64,000 nt of DNA, from contig ONNQ01000010.1 in the NCBI GenBank assembly GCA_900319245.1, positions 1-64,000 on the forward strand, written 5' to 3'. The notes under the pieces are model-generated. The model was given only the letters and a program-made list of their open reading frames with translations. It was not told the DNA's origin and did no database searches. Of this stretch, positions 47,455 to 56,905 are shown in pieces. Source of the DNA: an uncultured Lachnospiraceae bacterium. GTDB taxonomy: Bacteria > Bacillota > Clostridia > Lachnospirales > Lachnospiraceae. Every line of letters starts with the position of its first letter. Positions within the stretch are counted from its first letter, which is position 1. Both the position numbers and the translations under genes were made by a program.

Positions 47455-50091
47455 GTTTAAGAACTATTGAAATCTACAGGGCTCTCAAACTCCGGAGGAA
47501 TCAAGACGAGGCCTTACTTTGTTTAAGAACTATTGAAATCTACAGGGCTCTCAAACCTGGATCCGCAGGGAGAACTCTCGCCGTTCGTTTAAGAACTATA
47601 TGGATCTACATGGCTCTCAAACAAGCAGTTCCGCGGTGCGAAGCACGCCTTGTTTAAGAACTATATGAATCTACAGGGCTCTCAAACTCCGGAAGGACGT
47701 AAATCATTCGACCGTTGGTTTAAGAACTATATGAATCTACAGGGCTCTCAAACGGAAGTTCCCACTTACTATTAATTCCGCACGTTTAAGAACTATATGA
47801 ATCTACAGGGCTCTCAAACTGCTTGAGGCTCTCATACATGCTCTGCATCGTTTAAGAACTATATGAATCTACAGGGCTCTCAAACCCACCTTGAACTTAG
47901 CGCGGATGTTTTCAAGTTTAAGAACTATATGAATCTACAGGGCTCTCAAACTCTTCCGTTTCCTTGATGAGCTCACATGCGGTTTAAGAACTATATGAAT
48001 CTACAGGGCTCTCAAACGTTGAGATAAAATGATAGTGTCGCAAGATAGTTTAAGAACTATATGAATCTACAGGGCTCTCAAACGTATCCCTTGCTTGATA
48101 AGTAGTAGTCCAGGTTTAAGAACTATATGAATCTACAGGGCTCTCAAACCTTCTTAATAAATTGTCATGTGGTTTTCATGTTTAAGAACTATATGAATCT
48201 ACAGGGCTCTCAAACCGAGGAACTTTCTTGTCTTTGTCCAGAGATGTTTAAGAACTATATGAATCTACAGGGCTCTCAAACAAAGTATGAATATCCTCCG
48301 GAAGTGGCCAGTTTAAGAACTATATGAATCTACAGGGCTCTCAAACCCGTAATGAGGATATAAGACACACGTACAAGTTTAAGAACTATATGAATCTACA
48401 GGGCTCTCATGAGCTGTCCTCGGTTTAAGAACTATATGAATCTACAGGGCTCTCAAACTGCGGTGCGGTATCGGACAACCAAGAAACTGTTTAAGAACTA
48501 TATGAATCTACAGGGCTCTCAAACCTAAGTGAACGATCTTACTCGAGTTCCAGTGTTTAAGAACTATATGAATCTACAGGGCTCTCAAACCCGTAATGAG
48601 GATATAAGACACACGTACAAGTTTAAGAACTATATGAATCTACAGGGCTCTCATGACGAGTTCATCTGTTTAAGAACTATATGAATCTACAGGGCTCTCA
48701 AACGATAAATCGCTTCGTGATGCTGTTTGGCTTGTTTAAGAACTATATGAATCTACAGGGCTCTCAAACACGGTGTTTACGCATGGGGTTATTTTGGATG
48801 TTTAAGAACTATATGAATCTACAGGGCTCTCAAACACACCTTCACGGATACGTCCACGTCTTCCGGTTTAAGAACTATATGAATCTACAGGGCTCTCAAA
48901 CACGAGTGATTGACCGGAAAAAGAACGCCGAGTTTAAGAACTATATGAATCTACAGGGCTCTCAAACAGAGATCGGCGTTGACGGATCGGTCAGAGAGTT
49001 TAAGAACTATATGAATCTACAGGGCTCTCAAACAACAGGGCGCTTATGAGGGCACACCGGCAGGTTTAAGAACTATATGAATCTACAGGGCTCTCAAACG
49101 CGATACAGAAGCAGGGATATGTTACAAAGTTTAAGAACTATATGAATCTACAGGGCTCTCAAACACAATCTGTCCGCAGTAACCGGCTACGATCGTTTAA
49201 GAACTATATGAATCTACAGGGCTCTCAAACCCCTTTTCCTGTAGCACATGAATCTCCGCAGTTTAAGAACTATATGAATCTACAGGGCTCTCAAACCAAC
49301 GGCGCTTATTGGCCTGGTGATGACAAGTTTAAGAACTATATGAATCTACAGGGCTCTCAAACCAAAGCAACAGCTCGGAAAGTAGGAAGAAAGTTTAAGA
49401 ACTATATGAATCTACAGGGCTCTCAAACCGGGCCGTTGCCTTGCACGGTGGCGTTAAAGTTTAAGAACTATATGAATCTACAGGGCTCTCAAACAAGCTC
49501 GTGATCTTTCCCTCGCCTCCGGAGAGTTTAAGAACTATATGAATCTACAGGGCTCTCAAACTAACCAAAAACTTCGAGGAAATCACTCGATGTTTAAGAA
49601 CTATATGAATCTACAGGGCTCTCAAACCGAGCGGGACGAAAGAACAATCGTCCGGCTCGTTTAAGAACTATATGAATCTACAGGGCTCTCAAACGAAACA
49701 GCAATATTGGTGAGCGGAATATCAGTTTAAGAACTATATGAATCTACAGGGCTCTCAAACACGGGCCGTCCGGTCGTGTACAACAGCAGGGTTTAAGAAC
49801 TATATGAATCTACAGGGCTCTCAAACTGATGAACGACAACCCCAGCGCGCGAAACGGTTTAAGAACTATATGAATCTACAGGGCTCTCAAACTTACGCCG
49901 GTCAGGATCATGCTTGAGCCTGGTTTAAGAACTATATGAATCTACAGGGCTCTCAAACGCTTGAGCCGCTCACTGTATCCGTCGATTGGTTTAAGAACTA
50001 TATGAATCTACAGGGCTCTCAAACTACACGGACATGCAGGAGTTGGCTGGAATGGGTTTAAGAACTATATGAATCTACAGGGCTCTCAAAC
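47455..50091 (-). CRISPR. Type II-A CRISPR array, 41 repeats and 40 spacers
   Basis: The 36-nt repeat in transcription orientation (minus) begins GTTTGAGAGCCCTG and ends TAGTTCTTAAAC. The usual period is 66 bp (30-nt spacers, with a few of 29 or 31). I counted 41 repeats, first at 47455 and last at 50056. The three at the low-coordinate end (47455, 47521, 47587) are degenerate, marking the old trailer end; new spacers enter at 50091. Two repeats, at 48377 and 48621, lack the three bases that are GTT at their 5' end on the minus strand and abut shortened spacers of 13 and 14 nt. The spacer beginning CCGTAATGAGG occurs twice (48347 and 48591), each time next to a shortened repeat. Confidence 0.99.
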
Positions 50092-50159
50092 CTCAAATTT
50101 CTTTGAGATTCTCTCCGAGCTTTGCTGCTTGGTATGCAGTCGTAGATTTGTATATGTAC
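50092..50159 (-). promoter_or_regulatory. CRISPR leader with ATTTGAG integration motif
   Basis: The 68 bp between the csn2 stop and the first repeat form the leader. Its last seven bases on the minus strand are ATTTGAG (50092-50098), a leader-end motif known to guide Cas1-Cas2 integration in type II-A systems. It is part of a small palindrome (CTCAAA...TTTGAG, 50092-50107). No strong promoter is obvious in so short a leader, so the array may be transcribed from the cas operon or from weak internal promoters. Confidence 0.75.
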
Positions 50160-50831
50160 TTACTTGATGATAACACATTTATCCTTATCAATTATATAAG
50201 TTCTTGAGCCAGCCTGAAATACTGGCTCTCTATTCTCAATAAAAACAATTCCCAGTTTATGGTATTCGCAAATCTCAATCAATTTATGGACAGCTTCTGC
50301 ATCCAAGTAACTAAATATACTTACGAAAATAACCAATTTCCGATTTAATAGCCGTGCTTGTACTTTTATATATTCTACCAGCCTTTCCAGCAACGTATTG
50401 CATTGTGGATCCAGCCTTACATCAAACGCTTTGAACATCTTGAGCAAGTCAAGATCCATTTCATTTGTGATCATTTCATACGGCACATGATAGGAAAGCT
50501 TATCCAAATAATCGATGATTCGTGTTTGGAGTTCTGCCCTCTCTTCCACATACAGTTCCGTTGCTTCTAATAATTCACCATATAATCTGCTTTGAATCTT
50601 TTTAGAATTGAAGTCTATTGCAAAAGGATTGATGATCAGCTCTGCGGACTTTTCAAAAGACAACGCTTTCAAGCCATCAGACAGCACAGAATTACCTTCT
50701 CCATTAAGGCAGAGATTATAGAGGTCTTCTACAATTTCTGCCATAGCTTCACTATTTTCTAAAACCAGAATTGCCGGGACATTTTCATCAATAGCAATAT
50801 CTAACATCCAATCAGCATTTACTAATTTCAT
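50160..50831 (-). CDS. csn2: CRISPR adaptation protein Csn2
   Basis: Type II-A signature protein, 223 residues. Family members form a tetrameric ring that binds free double-stranded DNA ends during spacer acquisition. It resembles the short Csn2 form: MKLVNADWMLDIAIDENVPAILVLEN at the start, a central helical lobe, and KLVIFVSIFSYLDAEAVHKLIEICEYHKLGIVFIENR at the end, matching the degenerate P-loop-ATPase-like core. Position after cas2 with a 4-bp overlap, directly before the leader, supports the call. Confidence 0.93.
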   Translation of the reverse strand: MKLVNADWMLDIAIDENVPAILVLENSEAMAEIVEDLYNLCLNGEGNSVLSDGLKALSFEKSAELIINPFAIDFNSKKIQSRLYGELLEATELYVEERAELQTRIIDYLDKLSYHVPYEMITNEMDLDLLKMFKAFDVRLDPQCNTLLERLVEYIKVQARLLNRKLVIFVSIFSYLDAEAVHKLIEICEYHKLGIVFIENREPVFQAGSRTYIIDKDKCVIIK

Positions 50832-51148
50832 AAAAAAACTATCCTCTCCGAGGTGTCCAGCATCCCATTTGCTGCTTTTCCAACGATATACTCCATGCGC
50901 GCAAATTGTTTCTCCGTAACCCTCAGAACTTGAACCAGCCCCTCCGGCGGTTTGTGCGCACGCACGTTTGTCACGATAGTTTCTGCTGCTGTATCATTGG
51001 TCGCAAGTTTGCAATAAATACTTTCTTGTAGCATTAAGAATCCCGATTTAATCAGGTATTTACGAAAACGAGTATATTCTTTTCTCCCTGCTGCCGTTGT
51101 GACCGGAAGGTCAAACATCACAATTACTCTCATATATCGGAAGCTCAT
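50828..51148 (-). CDS. cas2: CRISPR-associated endoribonuclease-like protein Cas2
   Basis: A 106-residue protein that pairs with Cas1 as the spacer integrase. The ferredoxin-like fold starts with MRVIVMFDLPVTTAAGRKEYTRFRKYLIKSGF, the conserved Asp after the first strand being in FDLP. SIYCKLATNDTAAETIVTNVRAHKPPEGLVQVLRVTEKQF is typical of type II Cas2. It overlaps cas1 upstream and csn2 downstream by 4 bp each. Confidence 0.96.
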   Translation of the reverse strand: MSFRYMRVIVMFDLPVTTAAGRKEYTRFRKYLIKSGFLMLQESIYCKLATNDTAAETIVTNVRAHKPPEGLVQVLRVTEKQFARMEYIVGKAANGMLDTSERIVFL

Positions 51149-52011
51149 AGCATGTAAAACTTGATTTGGGAAATATCCTGATCGTTTAATGCATCAAATA
51201 CACTGCGCGTGTAAATTTTAACTGCTTTTCCCAAAATCTCTTTCCGGCCATCAATTTGAACTTCTTGATTTAGAATCGATATCATATGATGCTTCTCATC
51301 CTTTTCAAACTGTGTTGGTTTCATCTCCACAACAAATCGGTCAACAATTGGCCGATATGGTTCCATGAGATCGCACGCCAAATTGAATTGATTGAACATA
51401 TTGTCATGGAATAACCCGATCTGGGTTATGTAACCGTTTGATACAATTTCACGTGTGAATAGTGAAAGTATGATGCTATATCCATAATTCAGTGCTGCAT
51501 TTAATGGAGAATCTTCGGTTCTTGTAAAGTCCTTTCCAAATAGTGCATTAAAGTATACCTTTGCCGCATGCCCTTCTCTATTTGTCTCATCTCCAAATGC
51601 CAATTCTTTTATATACTGATATAGTAAGGATGCTTCTGACTTATTTCGTTCTTGAAGATGCTCCGCCTGTTTTCGTATCTTCTCCGCAACAATTTCTGTC
51701 CAAACAGCCGCTTTGTTTTCTTCTGACCATTCAACCTGATGTCGGATTTTAGCACTTGTATCGTGTGATCCATAATACGGTATCAGTTCGGAAGATGGAT
51801 TTCTTTTCTCGTCACAGAAAATCACCTTAACCTTGTTCTTGATAAGTTCATTCATGAGGTACGCTGTAAACGAAACTGCCGTGCTCTCTACAATCAGCAT
51901 CTCAATTTCATTTACATGTACCTTTATTGTTTCTTCGCCGCGGACTACCATGCAGCCGAGCTGATAATCAAGCTTGGCTGTACTGGTAATCACGATTGTT
52001 CTCCAGCTCAT
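51145..52011 (-). CDS. cas1: CRISPR-associated integrase Cas1
   Basis: Catalytic subunit of the spacer integrase, 288 residues, type II-A length. The metal-binding active site is intact: Glu146 in TNREGHAAKVYF, His202 in GLFHDNMFNQFNLACDLMEPYRP and Glu217 in the same block. The N-terminal beta domain (MSWRTIVITSTAKLDYQLG) and the VHVNEIEMLIVES strand are typical. ATGA overlaps on both sides place it in the cas9-cas1-cas2-csn2 operon. Confidence 0.97.
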   Translation of the reverse strand: MSWRTIVITSTAKLDYQLGCMVVRGEETIKVHVNEIEMLIVESTAVSFTAYLMNELIKNKVKVIFCDEKRNPSSELIPYYGSHDTSAKIRHQVEWSEENKAAVWTEIVAEKIRKQAEHLQERNKSEASLLYQYIKELAFGDETNREGHAAKVYFNALFGKDFTRTEDSPLNAALNYGYSIILSLFTREIVSNGYITQIGLFHDNMFNQFNLACDLMEPYRPIVDRFVVEMKPTQFEKDEKHHMISILNQEVQIDGRKEILGKAVKIYTRSVFDALNDQDISQIKFYML

Positions 52012-55000
52012 ATTGTCAGCATATCCGTCTCATATTCATAGATACCAGACGGAGACATTGAAACCAACATGAATTGATTGTATCCGTTTATTTTTTTGTT
52101 TAGCGTCGGCACGCCTTCATTTGGACTTCCACCTATTAAGCTCAAATCTGCCTGTTTTTTACTACCCGATGTCAATTGTAAAATCTGTTTCAACACTAAA
52201 AGCTGTTCCGCAATAGTAATACTCTCAAACTCTTCTTCATATTTGGCCAGTTTATCGCCAATTGAATTGGGTCGATTTTTGTATATTCCATTAGTGTGTT
52301 TTTCTTTTAATGCGTCATAAAGCGTCTTGTTGTTCTCTTTATTTATCAGGCTCCTTGTATTTCTGTTGTTTTTTCCTTCTGACCTATTTTTATTCACCAA
52401 TTCGTTCCACTTTTCAACAGCACCTGACACATTCTTAGGATCCTCTGTGCACTTAATCAATCTGCTGACATACTCATTCATTTCAGCCTGCAGTTTTGTT
52501 TCAACCGCACTAGTCACCGTAAGCTGTTTGTTTGTTCTGCCTGTAAGATATAAGAGGAAACCATTCACCTTAATCAGCGAATACATTTTAATCTTTTTCA
52601 ACCTTACTGACGGATCCTGGTACCCGAGCGTATCTTTGCAATACTGTTCCATCTTTTCTTTGGAATTCAGCTTGTCTTTCAGATACAACGGCATTGCCTC
52701 AAGTGTACGTATCCTTTGTTTTTTCACTGTATGCTCAACCAGGAAGAAATATGCGCCAGTGTACTTTTTATATCCTCCGTACCTTGTTACATCATGCATT
52801 TTTCCGTCTGTCGAACTGACAGGAACATACCCCACACCTTTTGCCTTTGTCGCATCATCTGCGCTACAAATATTGATATCCCACAGTTGGCCATGCTCTT
52901 CATAGTTCATTCTTGTGACCAAAGGTGTATATCTGGCCATTACGCTACGCACAGTACGTATGCTTTCCCAGCCTTTTGTTTTCCATGCCACTTCATCGCC
53001 ACGGATGACCGGATAATCGAACAATTTGTCCATATGATATTTATAGTGCTCAGGGTCTCTTTTATACTGCTTTACGAAGTTTATAGGATTCTTAGTAAAC
53101 TTCACATTATATGCATTGCCAACAACGATGTTCAGATACGCATCGTTTGCATGGTGGAAGTTATTCACCTCCCGGCACTTAATCAGATCAAATTTGTGCC
53201 TGAAATCACTTACTACTCCTGCTTTTGAGTATATGATCTCCGATTCAGGGAATGAGTTCTCAAATATATCTGTGATTGTCTTTGTTCCCTGCCTGGTTTC
53301 TACAATCTGACGGCTGATAAAGGACGCCAGTTCCTCTTCAGAGAACTGCGTGCTGCGTACAAGCCTTTCAAACTTCTCTTTTGTAATAAATCCCTGATCA
53401 CATAGGTTCTTCCACCATGCAAATCTTACTCTCCTTATTTCCGCTTCGATCGGGAACGTATCACTTTTGTGGCTGTTAAGCTGTTTTTTGACCAAAACAA
53501 GGTTCTTCTCGATACTGTCATCCTTCACAAAGTGCCGAGGGTAAATATGATCGATATCGTAAAGGTTATCATTAAACAGGTCCCCTAATTCAATCGGTTC
53601 CCCTGTGTACATGCATCTTCCCTTTTGTGTGTAGTAAAGATATAGTTTCTTGCTTCTAAATCTGGAATCCGGAGTATCAGAAATTTCTTTGCTCCACTCT
53701 CTGCCATCCTCTTTGCAGCCTTTGTACAGTTCTTCAAACTTTTTCTTACGGCTGTCCTTTCTTGTCTTATCATTTTTCCCTTCAGCGTCTCGCGCCATCT
53801 CAATAAAGATCTTAGCAGGCGGGCACTTCATGACCTTAACAATTTCACGCACCACAAGAATAGTCTGCCATACCATACGGCGGACTGGCGCAGAAATATA
53901 AAGATCTTCAAGATCTTCGTACTCTATCTCTTCGAAGGATTTATTGATTTCTCTTCCTTTCTCCTGCAGTTCATCGATATATGTATAATGACCGCTTAAG
54001 CACTCCATCAGATTTACATTTTCATTCCACATTCTTCCAATGAGCGTAAGTACCTCTCCGGTTTCTCGATCTGCTCCCTCCAGCTCAAGTACTGCCTTGG
54101 ATAGTCTTCCCCAGTCTCTGAACTTGATGCCGCATATCCTTTTAATCTGTTTATCTGTAATCTGATCTCCAAATTTTTCTTTGATCCGCTCTTTCAGAAA
54201 AGACTTAGAGTCGCCATATACCGTTGCCCAGAAAATAATCTTTTCCGCCATTTTCTCCTGCTCATACGACAGCACATCTGTGGAAAAAATTTCTCTAAAA
54301 CGGAGGTAGCTTGACAACGAATTCTTAAAGTCTCCATCAATACCCGTAATTTCTATTTCATCTTTCTTAGATGCCAGTCCCCGTACAATCAGATACTCTC
54401 TGATCTTTTTGTCCGTGACTTTTTTCTCTCTGCGGAACAGATCATTGTAGATACTCTGCTTTAACTCAACACCTATTGGATTGCCGTTGATCTTTAAATT
54501 GTTTAACTCATTTAGCACCATGAATTTCTCATAGAGCAATGAATTCTTGGGTAGTACATATTCAGATTGAATGTATGTACAATGGCGCACCATTTTCTGA
54601 ATAAATTCTTCTGATGATGCCTTCACATCTATTTTTTTATTAAAATTCCACGGTAATACTCTGCCTGCTTCTCTTCGCACAACCCATGCATTATGCGCCC
54701 CATCGTTATAGAGCGGGCCAATATAATAGGGAATCTGAAAAGAGAACAGCGCAACGATCTTCTCACTATTTGTGAGGCCGGATTCATCAGTATTTCGGAG
54801 AAAAGGGAGATATCCCTCTGCATTGGAAAGTATTTTCCGCAGTTCTTTAAGGTGTACTTGATTGGGGATTACACCATTTGCAGAAGTTAACTGCTTGGGC
54901 AAAAAGCTTTCTTTATCTATTTCGTCCAATACATATTGTATCCTTTCATCCTGCGGTACCTTCTCCTGAAAAGCTTTCAGGTCCTTTTTAATCCTGCTGT

Positions 55001-56120
55001 AAAACTCATCACGGTTCTTCTTTGCTCCTCTTCTGACTTTTCCTTTTTCTTTATCAGAATTGACCGAACCCACATAGGCGCTGTAGTTATTGTCAGCCAT
55101 GATGCGGAACATCTTGTTATACTGGCCTTTTCCATATTCCCTATATAGTTCTTTAAGAAGTCTCAAGTCATCGGCATGTTTGTTATAGGACTGAATTCTC
55201 GCATCTGATAAATATTTTTCTCCACCCATAATATGGGCGAGGAGACCCCAGTCATGCATTTGCTTTAACAACTGAACTATTTCATAAGAGTCTTCATCAA
55301 GCATTGTCTGAATTTCCGCATCTTTTTCCTCGTAGCTTCCTTCTCGGAAAGATACTGAAAATTTCTTATTTTCCTCATCGAACTCAATATCCGGAAATGC
55401 TTTAGAGAGAACGCCTTTTAACCCGCAAATCAGTTTTATCATTTCTGCTTCAGGCATTTTCTTGTTAATCTGCAGCAATTCCATTAGCTGCTCGCTGCGT
55501 CTGGAATTACTAAACTTTCTGGATGCGAGTATGCCTTTCATCTTCTCCACATCGTAAGCGGAAGGAAAATTAATGGTTCTCTCAACTAACTGGGCATAGA
55601 TATCTTCAAGCCCATCAGAATCGCTATCTGACAGATTTGCATTTAAGAAATGCCCGCGGTGTTTGAAAATATTCAATATAGCAAGGTAAACAAGTCTAAC
55701 GTCCTTGGGCTCTTTAGAATGAATCAAATCACTTCGCAAGTGAAACACTGTTGGATAGTCTTTGTAATAGTCCTTATCCGTATAACTGTCACCTGCAAAC
55801 AATGCAAATCGCTGCTCTTGTGTTTTATCATCAGGAAAGTACTTGCTATCATCCAACCGTTGATAAAATCCCGGATCAACTTTCTCAATTGCATCCGAAA
55901 AAATCTCCTTTACCAGGCCAATCCTTGCCTTTTCTCTTTGCAATCTTCTTCTGGAAACACGCTGGGTCCTTCTGACTGCTGCAGACTCCGCTTCTTGGAA
56001 TAGACGAACTCCCCACAAATCCTTTCCCTTTGCCCTTATTAAATGATATTCTGGGTCTGTGACTGCCCACCCCAAAGAAGATGTACCCATATCAAGTCCG
56101 AGATAATATTTTCTAGCCAT
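52008..56120 (-). CDS. cas9: CRISPR-associated endonuclease Cas9, type II-A
   Basis: RNA-guided DNA nuclease, 1370 residues, close to the length of the Streptococcus pyogenes protein. All catalytic sites are present. RuvC-I is LGLDMGTSSLGW with Asp10, RuvC-II IFIEMARD with Glu774, HNH DIDHIYPRHF with His858, and RuvC-III HHANDAYLN with His990 and Asp993. The arginine-rich bridge helix (RRTQRVSRRRLQREKAR) follows RuvC-I. The long helical recognition lobe occupies roughly residues 95-760 and the PAM-interacting part the last 250. AAAGGGG precedes the start. It heads the cas operon, and the tracrRNA gene lies divergently about 100 bp upstream. PAM preference cannot be read from this window. Confidence 0.98.
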   Translation of the reverse strand: MARKYYLGLDMGTSSLGWAVTDPEYHLIRAKGKDLWGVRLFQEAESAAVRRTQRVSRRRLQREKARIGLVKEIFSDAIEKVDPGFYQRLDDSKYFPDDKTQEQRFALFAGDSYTDKDYYKDYPTVFHLRSDLIHSKEPKDVRLVYLAILNIFKHRGHFLNANLSDSDSDGLEDIYAQLVERTINFPSAYDVEKMKGILASRKFSNSRRSEQLMELLQINKKMPEAEMIKLICGLKGVLSKAFPDIEFDEENKKFSVSFREGSYEEKDAEIQTMLDEDSYEIVQLLKQMHDWGLLAHIMGGEKYLSDARIQSYNKHADDLRLLKELYREYGKGQYNKMFRIMADNNYSAYVGSVNSDKEKGKVRRGAKKNRDEFYSRIKKDLKAFQEKVPQDERIQYVLDEIDKESFLPKQLTSANGVIPNQVHLKELRKILSNAEGYLPFLRNTDESGLTNSEKIVALFSFQIPYYIGPLYNDGAHNAWVVRREAGRVLPWNFNKKIDVKASSEEFIQKMVRHCTYIQSEYVLPKNSLLYEKFMVLNELNNLKINGNPIGVELKQSIYNDLFRREKKVTDKKIREYLIVRGLASKKDEIEITGIDGDFKNSLSSYLRFREIFSTDVLSYEQEKMAEKIIFWATVYGDSKSFLKERIKEKFGDQITDKQIKRICGIKFRDWGRLSKAVLELEGADRETGEVLTLIGRMWNENVNLMECLSGHYTYIDELQEKGREINKSFEEIEYEDLEDLYISAPVRRMVWQTILVVREIVKVMKCPPAKIFIEMARDAEGKNDKTRKDSRKKKFEELYKGCKEDGREWSKEISDTPDSRFRSKKLYLYYTQKGRCMYTGEPIELGDLFNDNLYDIDHIYPRHFVKDDSIEKNLVLVKKQLNSHKSDTFPIEAEIRRVRFAWWKNLCDQGFITKEKFERLVRSTQFSEEELASFISRQIVETRQGTKTITDIFENSFPESEIIYSKAGVVSDFRHKFDLIKCREVNNFHHANDAYLNIVVGNAYNVKFTKNPINFVKQYKRDPEHYKYHMDKLFDYPVIRGDEVAWKTKGWESIRTVRSVMARYTPLVTRMNYEEHGQLWDINICSADDATKAKGVGYVPVSSTDGKMHDVTRYGGYKKYTGAYFFLVEHTVKKQRIRTLEAMPLYLKDKLNSKEKMEQYCKDTLGYQDPSVRLKKIKMYSLIKVNGFLLYLTGRTNKQLTVTSAVETKLQAEMNEYVSRLIKCTEDPKNVSGAVEKWNELVNKNRSEGKNNRNTRSLINKENNKTLYDALKEKHTNGIYKNRPNSIGDKLAKYEEEFESITIAEQLLVLKQILQLTSGSKKQADLSLIGGSPNEGVPTLNKKINGYNQFMLVSMSPSGIYEYETDMLTI

Positions 56121-56190
56121 TTGTACCCCTTTCTTTACACTACTAATGGTCTTTCAATTATCCGCCACATTCGCCTTTTGATGAATTACC

Positions 56191-56219
56191 TTGACGATTA
56201 ACCCTGAAATTGTTAATAT
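56191..56219 (+). promoter_or_regulatory. Promoter of the tracrRNA gene
   Basis: TTGACG (56191-56196) and TAATAT (56214-56219) are exactly 17 bp apart, with a TG extension (TGT) before the -10. This predicts a start near 56226, at the first base of the anti-repeat. Confidence 0.75.
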
Positions 56220-56225
56220 ACTTCT

Positions 56226-56322
56226 ATCTACAGGGTGAGTTCAAATAAGGCTTTAGCCGATATCGCACCTCGTGTCCGCATTGTGCGGGATTTTAAGAGA
56301 ATCGTTTCGATTCTCTTTTTTT
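56226..56322 (+). ncRNA. tracrRNA
   Basis: The plus strand, divergent from cas9, carries an anti-repeat: ATCTACAGGG (56227-56236) is complementary to the crRNA repeat, then a bulge (TGAGT), then TCAAAT, which pairs with the repeat's first bases GTTTGA. It continues as AAATAAGGCTTTAGCCG, the typical nexus of type II tracrRNAs, followed by a hairpin TCCGCA/TGCGGGA and a terminator hairpin. The predicted length is about 97 nt. With this RNA the locus has every part needed for interference. Confidence 0.9.
56296..56322 (+). terminator. tracrRNA terminator
   Basis: The stem AGAGAATCG/CGATTCTCT (56296-56304 with 56308-56316) with a TTT loop is followed by a run of seven T residues. Beyond it, 56323-56597 contains no gene. 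Confidence 0.92.
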
Positions 56323-56597
56323 ATGTCTTAAGGCTTTTTTAAAAAAATCGTAAACATAGTCTCAAGTCGACTTATATATTGTACAATAGGTTTGTTGGCT
56401 ATGAGCTATTCGATTCAAGGTTGTGGTCCGAGTTGGTCAAAAAAACGACCTCCTGCCATTTTTCTGCTAATTAATCCCCACATACAGCGCCATACAGCGC
56501 ACTTAAGGGTGCATCTGTTGAAAAATCAACTCCGCAAAATGCGCTGAACATATGGATTCGATGAAAATAAGTGTCCGTCACAGTGACTTCAACCAGG

Positions 56598-56813
56598 CGC
56601 AACGCAAGATGGAGGAAAGAATATATGGATTGGGAAATGACTCTACGCAATGAACGCGAGAAGGGGCGAGAAGAAGGCCGTATAGAAGAACGGGCCAAGA
56701 CAGAGGAGCAGCGGAAGCGAGCGGAGGCTGAGAAAAATCGCGCTGACGCTGCAGAAGAACGAATTCGAAAATTAGAGGAAAAGCTTGCGCTGTTGGAAAA
56801 AGATGTTCATTAA
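56598..56813 (+). pseudogene. C-terminal remnant of an Rpn/PD-(D/E)XK nuclease-transposase family gene
   Basis: About 70 codons encode a charged coiled-coil tail, with EYMDWEMTLRNEREKGREEG followed by EERAKTEEQRKRAEAEKNRA. This matches the C-terminal tail of Rpn-type (recombination-promoting nuclease, putative transposase) proteins common in Firmicutes, where the catalytic domain precedes GREEGREEG repeats. No catalytic domain is found upstream; 56323-56597 has stops in all frames, so only the tail survives. An ATG at 56571 could start an 80-residue peptide, but a function is unlikely. Confidence 0.55.
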
Positions 56814-56905
56814 CTAGCGGCTCTATTTCACATCGCAGAGATTTCTCTTATACAGCCTCAAGCTGTATAATAAACATAATAAACACATCATATTAGGAGG
56901 CCCCC

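Noticed and set aside
48127-49504. Open frames with repeated KNYMNLQGSQT peptides
   Set aside because: These are translations of the CRISPR repeats, whose 66-bp period is a multiple of three, not a repeat protein.
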